This document shows positions 56,019 to 64,000 of a stretch of 64,000 bases of DNA, in pieces. A program made the position numbers and the translations under genes. The notes under the pieces were generated by a model that was not told the origin of the DNA, did not search any database, and saw only the letters and a list, made by a program, of their open reading frames with translations. Within the stretch, counting starts at the first letter, position 1; the number at the start of each line of letters is the position of its first letter. The stretch is from Ruminococcus sp. (GTDB taxonomy: Bacteria; Bacillota; Clostridia; Oscillospirales; Acutalibacteraceae), in assembly GCA_017403985.1 (NCBI GenBank), contig JAFRDE010000023.1:1-64000 (forward strand), given 5' to 3'.

Positions 56019-56429
56019 TTGAATAACACGGATTTATATGAATTGGCTGCAGAGAAGAAGATCACGATTGAACGACTGAAATTACCAAACAATAAATCCC
56101 TGTCCGCAAGAATAGGGAACAGGGATTTTATAGGCATTGACGAAAGCGCCATTGAAAACAGTGCCGAGGAGCGCACACACCTCGCCCATGAGATCGGGCA
56201 TTGTGAAACGGGCGCTTTTTATGAAATGTATTCACCGCTTGACATACGAGAAAAGCATGAACATAAAGCGACCAAATGGGCTGTGCTTCATTGTGTGCCG
56301 AAAAGTGAATTTGTGCAGCTCTTAAAGAAAGGCTATGCAATAGACGAGATCGCCGAGTATTTCGGCGTCACCGAGGATATGATTAAAACGGCATATACCT
56401 ACTATTTCGAGTATGGGATAGCTGTATAG
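56019..56429 (+). CDS. ImmA/IrrE-type metallopeptidase
   Basis: The 136-residue product has the zinc motif HEIGH (His57, Glu58, His61) in HLAHEIGHCETGAFY, and a C-terminal helix-turn-helix-like YAIDEIAEYFGVTEDMIKTA. In ICEBs1, ImmA cleaves the partner repressor ImmR; the gene order here suggests the same for the CI-like protein. The start is TTG with a weak GAGG. Confidence 0.85.
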   Translation: MNNTDLYELAAEKKITIERLKLPNNKSLSARIGNRDFIGIDESAIENSAEERTHLAHEIGHCETGAFYEMYSPLDIREKHEHKATKWAVLHCVPKSEFVQLLKKGYAIDEIAEYFGVTEDMIKTAYTYYFEYGIAV

Positions 56430-56439
56430 GAGTAAACCA

Positions 56440-57369
56440 ATGATAAACTTGACACCTGCAGAATTGCTAATGTTGCACTATGCAGATATATTCACCGATA
56501 ATAATAATCGCTTTCAGGGCTTTTGGAATTACCGCTATAATATCAGTGATCCCCAACAGCTTTTATCAACCTTACAGCGTAAGGGTTATATAGCTGTAGG
56601 AGATACCGCCTATCAATTACAACACCTATCAACGGCAGAAATAAAAAGGCACCTATCAGATAACGGGTTAAAGACATCAGGCAAAAAGGTTGATTTGATT
56701 GCGCGTCTGATCGCAAACACTGATACAAACGCTGTGTACAACAGCCTGCCTCATTACTACACCTTAACCGATTCAGGTGCTGTTGCGGAAAAAACGTCTG
56801 AGTATAACTGCGTCCTTTACCTGCACCATAACCAAAGCCTCGACGATTACGGGTTGAATATCAATAGTGTGTATAGACTTCTGCAAGACGGCGATTATAA
56901 AAAAGCCATAGTAAACTATCTGCTTGCTCAAACAAAACCGCCATATTTTGTGATTGCAGGGATTTTCGCAGAGATTGAAGATTACCTAAACGCTTTTGTC
57001 AACAACATAATAGATTTACGGGTTTTTCTTGAGGGACAGCAGCACCAATTTAACGATCCTGTGACCGCTCCTGTATTGGCTGCCAATATAGCAAAGTTTA
57101 TTTACCCCTATGAAAGCTCGTTATTGCGTATTCCTGTTGGAAGATTGCGCCCGCTGCATGATGATATTGAAAAGCTAAACTATTCCCGCGATCAAGTACA
57201 ACAACGGATAAACGAGATAATCAAACAACTTGCAGCGTCGCAATTCTTCTTTACTGATAGCGAATGTGCATTGATAATATACTCCGAGCTTTACGAGGAC
57301 TCCGACACGTTAACCGCAATATATAAAACTGCCGAGCAGCGCTTTAAGGCAAAGTACGGTATCCATTAA
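56440..57369 (+). CDS. SAP-domain phage protein
   Basis: The 309-residue product contains a SAP-type DNA-binding motif (LSTAEIKRHLSDNGLKTSGK then KVDLIARLIANT, about residues 66-95). A large helical remainder follows. It belongs to a family common in Firmicutes prophages between the repressor and integrase; the function is unknown, perhaps DNA binding. Confidence 0.7.
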   Translation: MINLTPAELLMLHYADIFTDNNNRFQGFWNYRYNISDPQQLLSTLQRKGYIAVGDTAYQLQHLSTAEIKRHLSDNGLKTSGKKVDLIARLIANTDTNAVYNSLPHYYTLTDSGAVAEKTSEYNCVLYLHHNQSLDDYGLNINSVYRLLQDGDYKKAIVNYLLAQTKPPYFVIAGIFAEIEDYLNAFVNNIIDLRVFLEGQQHQFNDPVTAPVLAANIAKFIYPYESSLLRIPVGRLRPLHDDIEKLNYSRDQVQQRINEIIKQLAASQFFFTDSECALIIYSELYEDSDTLTAIYKTAEQRFKAKYGIH

Positions 57370-57470
57370 CCGCAAATAGCACTTTTCAACAATTCAACAT
57401 TTCAACACAGCGACTTTCTTTGCATAGTTTCTTTTATATATATAATATATAATCTTATATCTTATATCTT

Positions 57471-57726
57471 AGGGCGTTACATAACGTTATTGTCACGTTA
57501 CGCATAACGTTATTTGTAACGTTACATATAACGTTTTTTTGAGAGCAAAAGTTACTGTTTAAGCCGTTTTTGATTTTTCAAAGCGGCGAGCATGAAGCAA
57601 AAACCAGTCAGAGCATAAAACAAATTCATGCAAGCCCAGCGTTACAAAAACGTTACGCTCTGTTATTCGTAACGTTACGTAACGCCCGTTACTATAACGT
57701 TATTGTAACGTTACTGTAACGTTACT
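57471..57726. repeat. AACGTT palindromic iteron array
   Basis: Nine AACGTT cores, most within GTAACGTTAC or ATAACGTTAT, lie in two blocks (57483-57535 and 57649-57723), with further half sites CGTTAC between and beside them. The non-coding stretch 57370-57915 is otherwise A/T-rich with TATATAT runs before block 1. The same palindrome occurs twice inside the replisome organiser gene. A role as origin, initiator-titration or partition site is inferred. Confidence 0.6.
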
Positions 57727-57752
57727 TTTATGATCTTACAAAGCAAAAGAAA

Positions 57753-57784
57753 AAGCCGCCCGTAGTTGCAGCTACAGACGGCTT
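57753..57784 (-). terminator. hairpin facing leftward
   Basis: AAGCCG pairs with CGGCTT around an inner CGTAG/CTACAG stem. On the minus strand it is followed by TTTTTCTTTT. No leftward gene ends here, so its use is uncertain. Confidence 0.4.
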
Positions 57785-57818
57785 GAAAGGACAAACCAAA
57801 CCCATTATTTCACGCATA

Positions 57819-57890
57819 CTTAATAAGAATGTCAAAGCAAACTGTTCTTAATAGGAATGGTCTATATTTAATTATACCATTTCTATTAAG
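57819..57890 (+). promoter_or_regulatory. repeats upstream of integrase (candidate operator)
   Basis: CTTAATAAGAATG (57819-57831) and CTTAATAGGAATGG (57847-57860) are direct repeats. CCATTTCTATTAAG (57877-57890) is an inverted copy with one mismatch. They lie right before the integrase ribosome site (AGGAGG), so control of integrase expression is likely. Confidence 0.6.
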
Positions 57891-57915
57891 CAAAAGTCAA
57901 TAGGAGGTATAATTA

Positions 57916-58965
57916 ATGAGGTTACCAAACGGCTACGGCACGGTATATAAACTGTCGGGCAAGCGCCGCAATCCGTGGATTGCCCGCGTAACTAAGGGTT
58001 GGACGATCAACGCTGAAACAGGCAAGAAAAAACAAAACTACAGTATAATAGGATATTATAAAGATCAGCAATCAGCATTACAGGCGCTTGCTGACTATAA
58101 CGATAACCCTTATGACGTGAATATGGCTCAAAAGACCTTTGCAGAGGTCTACGAGCTTTGGGACGCAAAAACTACCGAGGGGCTTTCTAAGAAAACCCTA
58201 AGCAACCGAAAAACCGCTTTTAAACAATGCTCCGAAATACACAGCATGAGGATCTGTGATATTAAGCAACGGCACCTGCAGGACGTCTTAAATAATAACA
58301 GCCACCTCAGCTATGACAGCGTCCATAAAATACAAGGTCTATTTAATCAGCTTTTTTCATGGTGCGTTGCAAATGACTACTTAAAGAAAAGCTATGCCGA
58401 GGATTTGAAAAACCCTGTAAAATCAACACAGTCGCTTAAAAGCCCATTTTCTACGGACGAGATTAGATTCTTATGGGATAACGTAAACGAAAACGAATAC
58501 ATTTCAATTATCCTGATTCTGATATATTCAGGTGTCAGAATCAGCGAGCTGATTGACCTTGAAAAATCAGAGGTCGATTTTGATAAACAGATCGCCTTTA
58601 TCAAGGATAGCAAAACGCCATCGGGTATTCGCAACGTTCCTATCGCCGATAAGGTGTTACCATACTGGAGGCATTATTATAATAAGTCAAGCTGCTGCAA
58701 GGTGTTTACCACAGTTGAGGGCGATCCGTTCACTTACAGCAACTTTTCAAAAAGGTATTGGCACCCGCTGCTTGAAAATCTTAACCTTTCACATACGATC
58801 CACGAAACACGGCATACCTGCGTTTCACAGCTTACCATGAACGGAGCCGATAAGACAATAATCAAATTCATTGTCGGGCATAAGTCAATAATGAATCTGA
58901 CCGAAAAGGTATACACCCATATCGAAATATCAAAGCTCGTCGAAACGATCAACCTGATCCCGTAA
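57916..58965 (+). CDS. int: phage tyrosine integrase
   Basis: The 349-residue enzyme has an N-terminal arm-binding domain (NPWIARVTKGWTINAETGKK), a core-binding SAM-like domain (about 70-165), and the catalytic domain. Arg208 in YSGVRISEL, His296 and Arg299 in HETRH, His322 in IVGHKSIMN and Tyr333 form the RHRHY set. It integrates the phage at the tRNA-fMet 3' end. It lies next to attR with TAGGAGGT before its ATG. Confidence 0.93.
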   Translation: MRLPNGYGTVYKLSGKRRNPWIARVTKGWTINAETGKKKQNYSIIGYYKDQQSALQALADYNDNPYDVNMAQKTFAEVYELWDAKTTEGLSKKTLSNRKTAFKQCSEIHSMRICDIKQRHLQDVLNNNSHLSYDSVHKIQGLFNQLFSWCVANDYLKKSYAEDLKNPVKSTQSLKSPFSTDEIRFLWDNVNENEYISIILILIYSGVRISELIDLEKSEVDFDKQIAFIKDSKTPSGIRNVPIADKVLPYWRHYYNKSSCCKVFTTVEGDPFTYSNFSKRYWHPLLENLNLSHTIHETRHTCVSQLTMNGADKTIIKFIVGHKSIMNLTEKVYTHIEISKLVETINLIP

Positions 58966-59029
58966 TGTTCAGTTTATGTTTTGAACACCAAAACGAAAAA
59001 GGCAGGCAAAAAGCCCCCTTTAATTGAGC

Positions 59030-59050
59030 AACTAACAAACAACTAACAAA
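59030..59050 (+). promoter_or_regulatory. right attachment-site arm repeats
   Basis: Two direct copies of AACTAACAAA with an 11-base period lie 32 bases inside attR, matching the three copies inside attL at 8949-8980. Confidence 0.65.
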
Positions 59051-59081
59051 ATCGGCGATTTGCTTAGGTTTTATGCGTGGT

Positions 59082-59100
59082 GTCCCACCCCCGCAACCAA
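59082..59100. repeat. attR core
   Basis: GTCCCACCCCCGCAACCAA repeats the attL core exactly. After it the host sequence resumes with the terminator that would follow tRNA-fMet in an uninfected cell. Confidence 0.9.
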
Positions 59101-59489
59101 AAATCCTTCTCCTTTTTGGAGGAGGATTTTCTCTTTAGGTCGTGAGGAAAGGTCTCCACCCCCGCAACCAAAAATCCTTCTCCTTTTTGGAGGAGGATTT
59201 TCTCTTTAGGTCGTGAGGAAAGGTCCCACCCCCGCAACCAAAAAGCAAGCGTCTATTCAAACGCTTGCTTTTCTCTTTAGGTCGTAAGGAAAGGTCTCCA
59301 CCCCCGCAACCAAAAATCCTTCTCCTTTTTGGAGGAGGATTTTCTCTTTAGGTCGTAAGGAAAGGTCTCCACCCCCGCAACCAAAGAATAACGGTACCCG
59401 TTAGGGTGCCGTTATTCTTTTTGTTATGAGCTTACTCACGACCTGCGGGTTATGTTATTGACAGCTACTTAGCTCGTTGGGTTAGGGAA

Positions 59490-59518
59490 TGAAAAACAAT
59501 CCGGTGAATTGTTTTTCA
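59490..59518. terminator. A/T-rich hairpin
   Basis: An 11-bp perfect stem (TGAAAAACAAT / ATTGTTTTTCA) with a 7-base loop lies between array copies 5 and 6. The stretch 59430-59640 otherwise shows no gene. Confidence 0.55.
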
Positions 59519-59977
59519 CGACCGGTGTCCTCCAAAGCGCGAGTATGACGAGCCGAGGCGACGAGGCGAAGTCAGACGACACGCGACGAGGACGGGGACG
59601 GGCATATCATCCAAATCCCTGTTGCGGTCAGGTCGTCTGAGGAAAGGTCCCACCCCCGCAACCAAAGAAACCGCATGGATAAGCCATTTTTGGAGCCCGT
59701 GCGGTTTTTCTTTTGTCCGAAAACTCACGAGCTGATGTTTATTTGATGTTTATTGTGCATTTTTCAGCGGTTTTTATCCTTCGGCTATAGATATCAGGTT
59801 ATATGCCGCTGACAGACAAAACCAAGTCAAAACCAAGACAAAAATGAACCAAATCAGAATCCGGGACACAAAAGCTCAAAAATACTGCACGCTTCAAATC
59901 TGAGGCGTGCAGCTTTTTATTTGATATGCTTTTCAAGACTTCATAACATATACGGCTGATAAGCCGCTACGCGTGTA

Positions 59978-60388
59978 TTATCCCGCGTTCCTGTTCAGCG
60001 TAGGCACAAGGATGTTTTCTAATGTTTCTGCGGCGGCTTCATCTGCTGAGCGGATCGCGTGTGCGTATATCTTGCCTGTCGTTGTGGTATCGGCATGACC
60101 GAGGCGCTTTGATACCGTTGTGATCGGGACACCGCTTGCGATCATCAAGGTCGCATTTGTATGTCTGAGCGAGTGGAGCGAGATCGGCGGGAGCTTATCG
60201 CTGTGAGCCTTGACAAAGGCAGAGAACCAGCTTGACAGCGTATCGGGATGGAGCGGCGCGCCGAACTCTGTTGTGAATATCCTGTCGGTCTCCTGCCATC
60301 TGTCCCTTACCCTGAGTCTCATTTCAAGCTGATACTTGCGGTACTGCCTGAGATCATTAACGGCTGACTGCGGGAGCTTTATAGCGTT
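59978..60388 (-). pseudogene. truncated tyrosine recombinase (remnant of a second element)
   Basis: The frame encodes only the catalytic C-terminal part of an integrase: ISLHSLRHTNATLMIASGVP with the HxxR motif, and SKRLGHADTTTTGKIYAHAI with the late His and Tyr. Upstream it runs to a stop at 60389 (residues IKLPQSAVNDLRQYRKYQLE before the first Met), so the N-terminal and first Arg regions are lost. It is unlike the prophage integrase and lies right after the tRNA-fragment array. An older element that used the same tRNA is likely. Confidence 0.8.
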
Positions 60389-60715
60389 TTATGTTTTCTG
60401 ATTATATATAAACCGTGTTCACACACGGATAGTTGTATCGACTGTAGCAGTTCTACTATCGTTTTGTAGCAGTAAATTGAGCAACTGCTACACTTTACGT
60501 TTTTCAGAAAGTCACTGTTCATGCGGATTCTCGACTCTCAGTGTAGCAGAAGTAGCAAAAGTAGCAGTTTTTTCAACTCCATACTCACACACCTTCCTAC
60601 TCTTGTTCCTCTCCATACATACCCACTGTACAACCCACCTCCTGATTCGCTGAGAAGTTTGAAAGACTGCTATTGTAAACCTACAGTTTAGGGATTTTCC
60701 TTATTTCAAGAGCGC
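60389..60715. other. intergenic stretch with GTAGCAG repeats
   Basis: No gene is visible. The motif GTAGCAG recurs at about 60443, 60466, 60542 and 60562. An inverted pair TGTAGCAGT / ACTGCTACA (60465-60473 with 60484-60492) forms a hairpin. Confidence 0.45.
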
Positions 60716-60744
60716 TTGAAAAGGCGCCTGTTTTATGCTATCAT
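60716..60744 (+). promoter_or_regulatory. promoter of the MalT-like regulator gene
   Basis: TTGAAA (60716-60721), a 17-base spacer and TATCAT (60739-60744) lie 23 bases ahead of the ATG. Confidence 0.6.
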
Positions 60745-60767
60745 AACAAAATAGGTGGGGATGAAGT

Positions 60768-63227
60768 ATGGAACAATTATTCTTCTCCGAAAAACTGACG
60801 GAGAAACTTGAAAAGATCAAGATGTGCGCGCTGTCAGCGCTGGAAGCCCCGGCGGGCTACGGAAAGACGACGGCGGTGCGCCGTCTTTTCAGCGAGGGCG
60901 ACGCGTCGGTGCGCTGGTTCACTGCCGTGGAGGGCATGGCGGACAACTGCTTCCGCTGGTCCATCCGGCAGATCAGCGACGTTGATGAAGCCGCCGCCCG
61001 CGATTTGGAGGACTTGGGCTACCTCAACCGAAGCAACGCGGAGCAGGCGGGGCGTATCCTTTCGAATCTGCATCCGACCGAGCCGCTGACGCTGATCTTC
61101 GATAATTTCCAGTTCGCACTGCAAAGCTGGCAGCCACAGGTTTTGAGCGCATTGGCGAATTGCGCCGGCTCAGGGCTGCGTACCGTGTTCATTTCACAGA
61201 ATTTCGGCAGACTGCGCGACGTATTGACCGCGCTTGACGGGAGCGTCTGCTATATCCGGAGCCGCGATCTGCTGTTATCGGAGGACGATATCGGCGCCTA
61301 CGCGCGGCAGCTCGGCATTCCCGCTTCGTCTAAGGAGATCCGAGCGATCTACCGCAAGACCGACGGCTGGACGGCGGCGGTCGCGCTGTATCTGGAAAAT
61401 ATCAGAGAGGGACTTCCCGAAACCGGCTCGGAGGGTCTCGACGAGCTGCTTTCTGCCGCTTTCTGGCAGCGCCTTTCGGACGTACAGCGCCGCACGCTGC
61501 TGCGCCTGTGCCTGTTCGATCGGATCACGCCGGGCGTGCTGGACGCGCTCGTTCCCGAAGACCTTTTCCCGCGCGACGAGCTTTCTCAGCTTCTGCGCCG
61601 CGCGCCGCTGATTCTGTACCGTGAAACGAGAAGATCGTATTATCCCCATGAACTTTTGACCGCTTTTCTGCGCCGACGGCTTTCTGAGACCGAAACGTCT
61701 TTCCAAAGCGAGATTTTGCGTGCCTCGGCGCAGCTCTACCGTAAAATCGGGCAGACGCGCGAGGCGGTGAGCTGTTATTTCCGCGCGGGCGACTATGAAG
61801 CGATCCTCGCCTGCGATCTGATCTGCCTGATCACCGAGAAATTCGACGGCGTCAGCTATACGGAGCTTGCGCGCCGTGTGCTGACCGAATGTCCGGAGGA
61901 TGTGCAGATCAAATATCCGTACTCGCTTCTGCGGCTGTGCTACGCGCTTTACGCCGGCTGCGCCTTTGACGAATTCAACACGCAAATGAAACGCGTTTAC
62001 GCGCTTTTAGAACAAATAAACGATTCGCAGCTGCTCGGTGAATGGCGGCTCGTCAACGCCTTTGCGTTCTTTCCCGACCTTGACGCGATGAAATGCGAAT
62101 ACCTCAAGGCGGAAGAACTGATGAGCGGGCCGTCAAAAATCTTCGTCAAAGAGGAACCCTTCCTTTTCGGCTGCGCTTCGATGTGGTATCTCTTTTACGC
62201 AAAGCCGGGAACAATGCTCGCGACCGCCGACAAGCTGGCGGAAACGATGAAGGTCTATAACCGGCTGACGAACGGTCACGGCGCCGGCGCGGCGGAGATC
62301 TACCGCGGCGAGGCATATTCCGTTCAGGGACGCTTTGAAGAATCAGACATACAGGCGTATCAGGCGGCGTTCCTGTCGGAGCAGTCGGGCAACGCGACGG
62401 CGACCTACGGCGCGGCGTTGCTGCTCGGCATCAACGCCATCTACCGCTCGGATATGGTCGGGCTGCAAAAGGCGATCGACTACCTTGAAAACAAGGCGCA
62501 GGGCTATTCGTTCCTGCGCGGCAGGACGCTCGGAACCTATATGGTAGAGACGGTGCGCGGATATCTGCTCGGATTGATGATGGAGACCGGACGCAGCGCC
62601 TTGTGGACGCAGGGCGAGGCGGATTCTCTCGCCGACCTGACCTTCACCAACTTTATGATCAAGACCTGCCGCATCACCGACCTGTTGCTGAAAAAGGAAT
62701 ACAAGCAGGCGATCGCGTCGGTCGAGGCGGCGCTGCAGCTTGACGAACGGCTGATCTCCACCTCGACGAAGAACTTTATGTACTGCGGGCTGGCACTGGG
62801 TTATATGGCGATCGGTCGGCTCCTCAAAGCCGCGGAATATCTCGACAAGTCGCTCACGCTCGCGGGGCAGGATCGGAACTACACCTTCCTCGCCTGCTTC
62901 CGCAAGTATTTCCATGTGCTGTTCATCCTGCCGCAGATCGCGTCGAAGCACGCGAAGACCATCCGCGAGATCAAAGCGCTCGACATTCGCTATACCCGCG
63001 CGGACGAGAGCCACATTTTCGCCATGCTCGAGGTGGAGCCGGAGCTTACACAGGAGCTGACGGCGCGCGAGCGCGAGGTCGCGGAGCTTGCGGCGAAGGG
63101 ACTGAGGAACGCCGAGATCGCCGAGGCGCTGTCAATCTCAGAGAATACCGTCAAGCACCACTTGAAGATCGCGTTTCAGAAAATGAATATCGACCGAAGA
63201 AGCAAGCTGATCGATATGCTTCGCTGA
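60768..63227 (+). CDS. MalT-like LuxR-family transcriptional regulator (LAL type)
   Basis: This 819-residue protein has an N-terminal STAND ATPase (Walker A APAGYGKTT at about 28-36, a Walker B-like LTLIFDNFQ), a winged-helix linker, a long TPR-like helical region (about 330-740) and a C-terminal LuxR HTH (ELTAREREVAELAAKGLRNA, EIAEALSISENTVKHHLKIA). It is a signal-integrating activator of the MalT group, whose ligand usually binds the TPR part. The target genes could be those following it; GC content rises sharply compared with the phage. Confidence 0.88.
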   Translation: MEQLFFSEKLTEKLEKIKMCALSALEAPAGYGKTTAVRRLFSEGDASVRWFTAVEGMADNCFRWSIRQISDVDEAAARDLEDLGYLNRSNAEQAGRILSNLHPTEPLTLIFDNFQFALQSWQPQVLSALANCAGSGLRTVFISQNFGRLRDVLTALDGSVCYIRSRDLLLSEDDIGAYARQLGIPASSKEIRAIYRKTDGWTAAVALYLENIREGLPETGSEGLDELLSAAFWQRLSDVQRRTLLRLCLFDRITPGVLDALVPEDLFPRDELSQLLRRAPLILYRETRRSYYPHELLTAFLRRRLSETETSFQSEILRASAQLYRKIGQTREAVSCYFRAGDYEAILACDLICLITEKFDGVSYTELARRVLTECPEDVQIKYPYSLLRLCYALYAGCAFDEFNTQMKRVYALLEQINDSQLLGEWRLVNAFAFFPDLDAMKCEYLKAEELMSGPSKIFVKEEPFLFGCASMWYLFYAKPGTMLATADKLAETMKVYNRLTNGHGAGAAEIYRGEAYSVQGRFEESDIQAYQAAFLSEQSGNATATYGAALLLGINAIYRSDMVGLQKAIDYLENKAQGYSFLRGRTLGTYMVETVRGYLLGLMMETGRSALWTQGEADSLADLTFTNFMIKTCRITDLLLKKEYKQAIASVEAALQLDERLISTSTKNFMYCGLALGYMAIGRLLKAAEYLDKSLTLAGQDRNYTFLACFRKYFHVLFILPQIASKHAKTIREIKALDIRYTRADESHIFAMLEVEPELTQELTAREREVAELAAKGLRNAEIAEALSISENTVKHHLKIAFQKMNIDRRSKLIDMLR

Positions 63228-63241
63228 CGGAAAATGAAACG

Positions 63242-63279
63242 ACGGACGGAGGATTTTGTCTTCCGCCCGTTATTTTTTT
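63242..63279 (+). terminator. terminator of the regulator gene
   Basis: An imperfect stem (ACGGACGGAGGA with TCTTCCGCCCGT) is followed by TATTTTTTTC. Confidence 0.65.
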
Positions 63280-63351
63280 CAAAAAAATGAAAAAATAACA
63301 CTTTCGGGTGATGCGCGGGTGAGAAAGGGTGATGTATAATACCCTTGTAAG

Positions 63352-63624
63352 GTGAAAAATTGTATTTTGGAGGTGCGTTATGGAATATTTTTAAGATCGG
63401 CTAAGCCGCTGCCCGGTCATCGGATCGAGCTGATATTCAAGAACGGCAGCACCGCCGTGATCAATATGGAGCGGCGGATCGGTACGCTGCGCTTTGCGCG
63501 GATCGCGGATGAAGCGGTCTTTGCGTCGGCAAAGGCGGAGGGCGACAAGGTCGTATGGCTTGACGGGAATACTCCTTTTGCCGTCTACTGCTCCGAGCTG
63601 CTCGACGCCATGATGATGGATTGA
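63352..63624 (+). CDS. DUF2442-like small protein with apparent 5' frameshift
   Basis: From about codon 14 on, the frame reads LRSAKPLPGHRIELIFKNGS, INMERRIGTLRFARIADEAV and DKVVWLDGN, the pattern of DUF2442 proteins. The best start (ATG at 63380, after GGAGG) is out of frame and stops after MEYF; one extra T in the run TATTTTT would join it. As read, the frame would start at a GTG at 63352 without a good ribosome site. The gene may be disrupted, or the run may be miscounted. Confidence 0.6.
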   Translation: MKNCILEVRYGIFLRSAKPLPGHRIELIFKNGSTAVINMERRIGTLRFARIADEAVFASAKAEGDKVVWLDGNTPFAVYCSELLDAMMMD

Positions 63625-63685
63625 ATGCGGAAGCATCCTATACATAAGCAATGAAAAATGCATGATACAAAGAGGAGGAGAACCC

Positions 63686-64000
63686 ATGAAACGAGCATTA
63701 TCTCTGTTACTCTCTCTGCTGATAGTGTGCAGCCTCTTTTCGGGGCTGAGCTTCAGCGCGACTGCAGCGACGGCCGATAGGATCGAGGCGCTGCCCCTTG
63801 AGCCGGTTGCGCTCACGGTCGACGATCCGCAGTCGGAGGGAGCCGAACTGCCCGATCTGACGCGGGTCAAGGACTTTGACCTTGTCGAAACAGGCGCAAA
63901 CGCAGACCTTGCCGCGACAGGCCACTATGACATAGCGGTCGGTCCGAACACCGTCACCGACGGCAACAAGAATGACATTCTGGGCGACGGCGGCAGCGCC
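63686..64000 (+). CDS. secreted protein, N-terminal part (runs off the window)
   Basis: ATG at 63686 follows AGAGGAGGAG. The product starts with a clear signal peptide (MKRALSLLLSLLIVCSLFSG, then LSFSATAATA) and continues with an Asp/Thr-rich mature region (DLVETGANADLAATGHYDIA). At least 105 residues are present; domains lie beyond the window. Signal peptidase I cleavage after ATAATA or similar is inferred. It lies downstream of the MalT-like regulator and may be controlled by it. Confidence 0.75.
   Translation, partial: MKRALSLLLSLLIVCSLFSGLSFSATAATADRIEALPLEPVALTVDDPQSEGAELPDLTRVKDFDLVETGANADLAATGHYDIAVGPNTVTDGNKNDILGDGGSA

Larger units (their letters stand above)
59082..59666 (+). repeat. 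array of six tRNA-fMet 3'-end fragments, most with own terminator
   Basis: The block CACCCCCGCAACCA starts at 59086, 59157, 59227, 59299, 59370 and 59651; the first five are 70-72 bases apart. From copy 2 on each is preceded by AGGTCGTRAGGAAAGGTC, a degenerate T-arm of the tRNA. Each is followed by a hairpin: copies 1, 2 and 4 share ATCCTTCTCC/GGAGGAGGAT, and copies 3, 5 and 6 have different stems (AAGCAAGCGT, AATAACGG, AAACCGCA types). The fragments lack anticodon and D arms and cannot be tRNAs. Confidence 0.85.

Noticed and set aside
57471..57726. Possible CRISPR array
   Set aside because: The repeats are short palindromes at irregular spacing with no uniform spacers and no cas genes nearby.
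59082..59400. Possible CRISPR array or minisatellite
   Set aside because: The period of about 71 bases is regular, but the units are tRNA 3' ends plus terminators rather than repeat plus unique spacer.
61275..63014. Large minus-strand frames opposite the MalT-like regulator
   Set aside because: The high GC content of the regulator gene leaves antisense frames open; they show no domains or ribosome sites.

Overview
The window is chromosomal DNA of a low-to-medium-GC Gram-positive gut anaerobe, most like a clostridial Ruminococcus/Oscillospiraceae relative. The inference rests on AGGAGG-type ribosome binding sites, lipoprotein and PASTA genes, a MalT/LuxR-type regulator, and Firmicutes-type phage genes. 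A complete contractile-tailed (myovirus-like) prophage of about 50 kb is inserted at the 3' end of an initiator tRNA-fMet gene. The 19-bp core att repeat lies at 8837-8855 and 59082-59100.

Left host flank (1-8836): the 3' end of an IS3-family element; a flavodoxin lipoprotein and an alpha/beta hydrolase; a double SnoaL-like protein; a LysR regulator divergent from an FMN-binding/ferredoxin protein; sfsA with a cupin gene; tRNA-Ala; a two-PASTA lipoprotein; a membrane protein with seven RCC1-like repeats; and tRNA-fMet. Right host flank (59101-64000): a tandem array of tRNA-fMet 3'-end fragments, each followed by a hairpin terminator; a decayed second integrase; a large MalT-like regulator; a DUF2442-like gene with an apparent frameshift; and the start of a secreted protein.

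The prophage reads mostly leftward (minus strand). From right to left it holds: integrase, SAP protein, ImmA-like protease and CI-like repressor (plus strand); a divergent operator region; a Cro-like gene; a structured intergenic region; recombination genes (DUF1351, Bet/RecT, MBL-fold, SSB); a replisome organiser with tRNA-Gln; a run of small accessory genes (phase-variable methyltransferase, YopX, ASCH, radical SAM, zinc ribbons, MazG-like, HNH, NinB-like); terminase, portal, head, connector, sheath, tube, frameshifted tail chaperone, tape measure and baseplate genes; tail-fibre genes; then holin, endolysin, a Dam-type methylase and two small regulatory modules next to attL.

The most striking system is a diversity-generating retroelement (DGR) at 14594-18286. 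It comprises a reverse transcriptase with the DGR hallmark IGxxxSQ, a 110-bp template repeat, and a 110-bp variable repeat at the C-terminus of a 717-residue C-type-lectin/FGE-like receptor-binding protein. All 12 TR/VR differences fall at template adenines. A hairpin lies just 3' of the variable repeat. A DNA methyltransferase split by a G9 tract (47712-47720) is a candidate phase-variable gene. Together these suggest a phage able to vary both its adhesin and possibly its DNA modification.

Other notable points: AACGTT palindromic iterons shared between the replication gene and the region before the integrase; a probable AUU start for terminase large subunit; a catalytically dead GH25-like protein beside an active-looking CHAP endolysin; and tRNA 3'-fragment plus terminator modules at two independent host tRNA loci.
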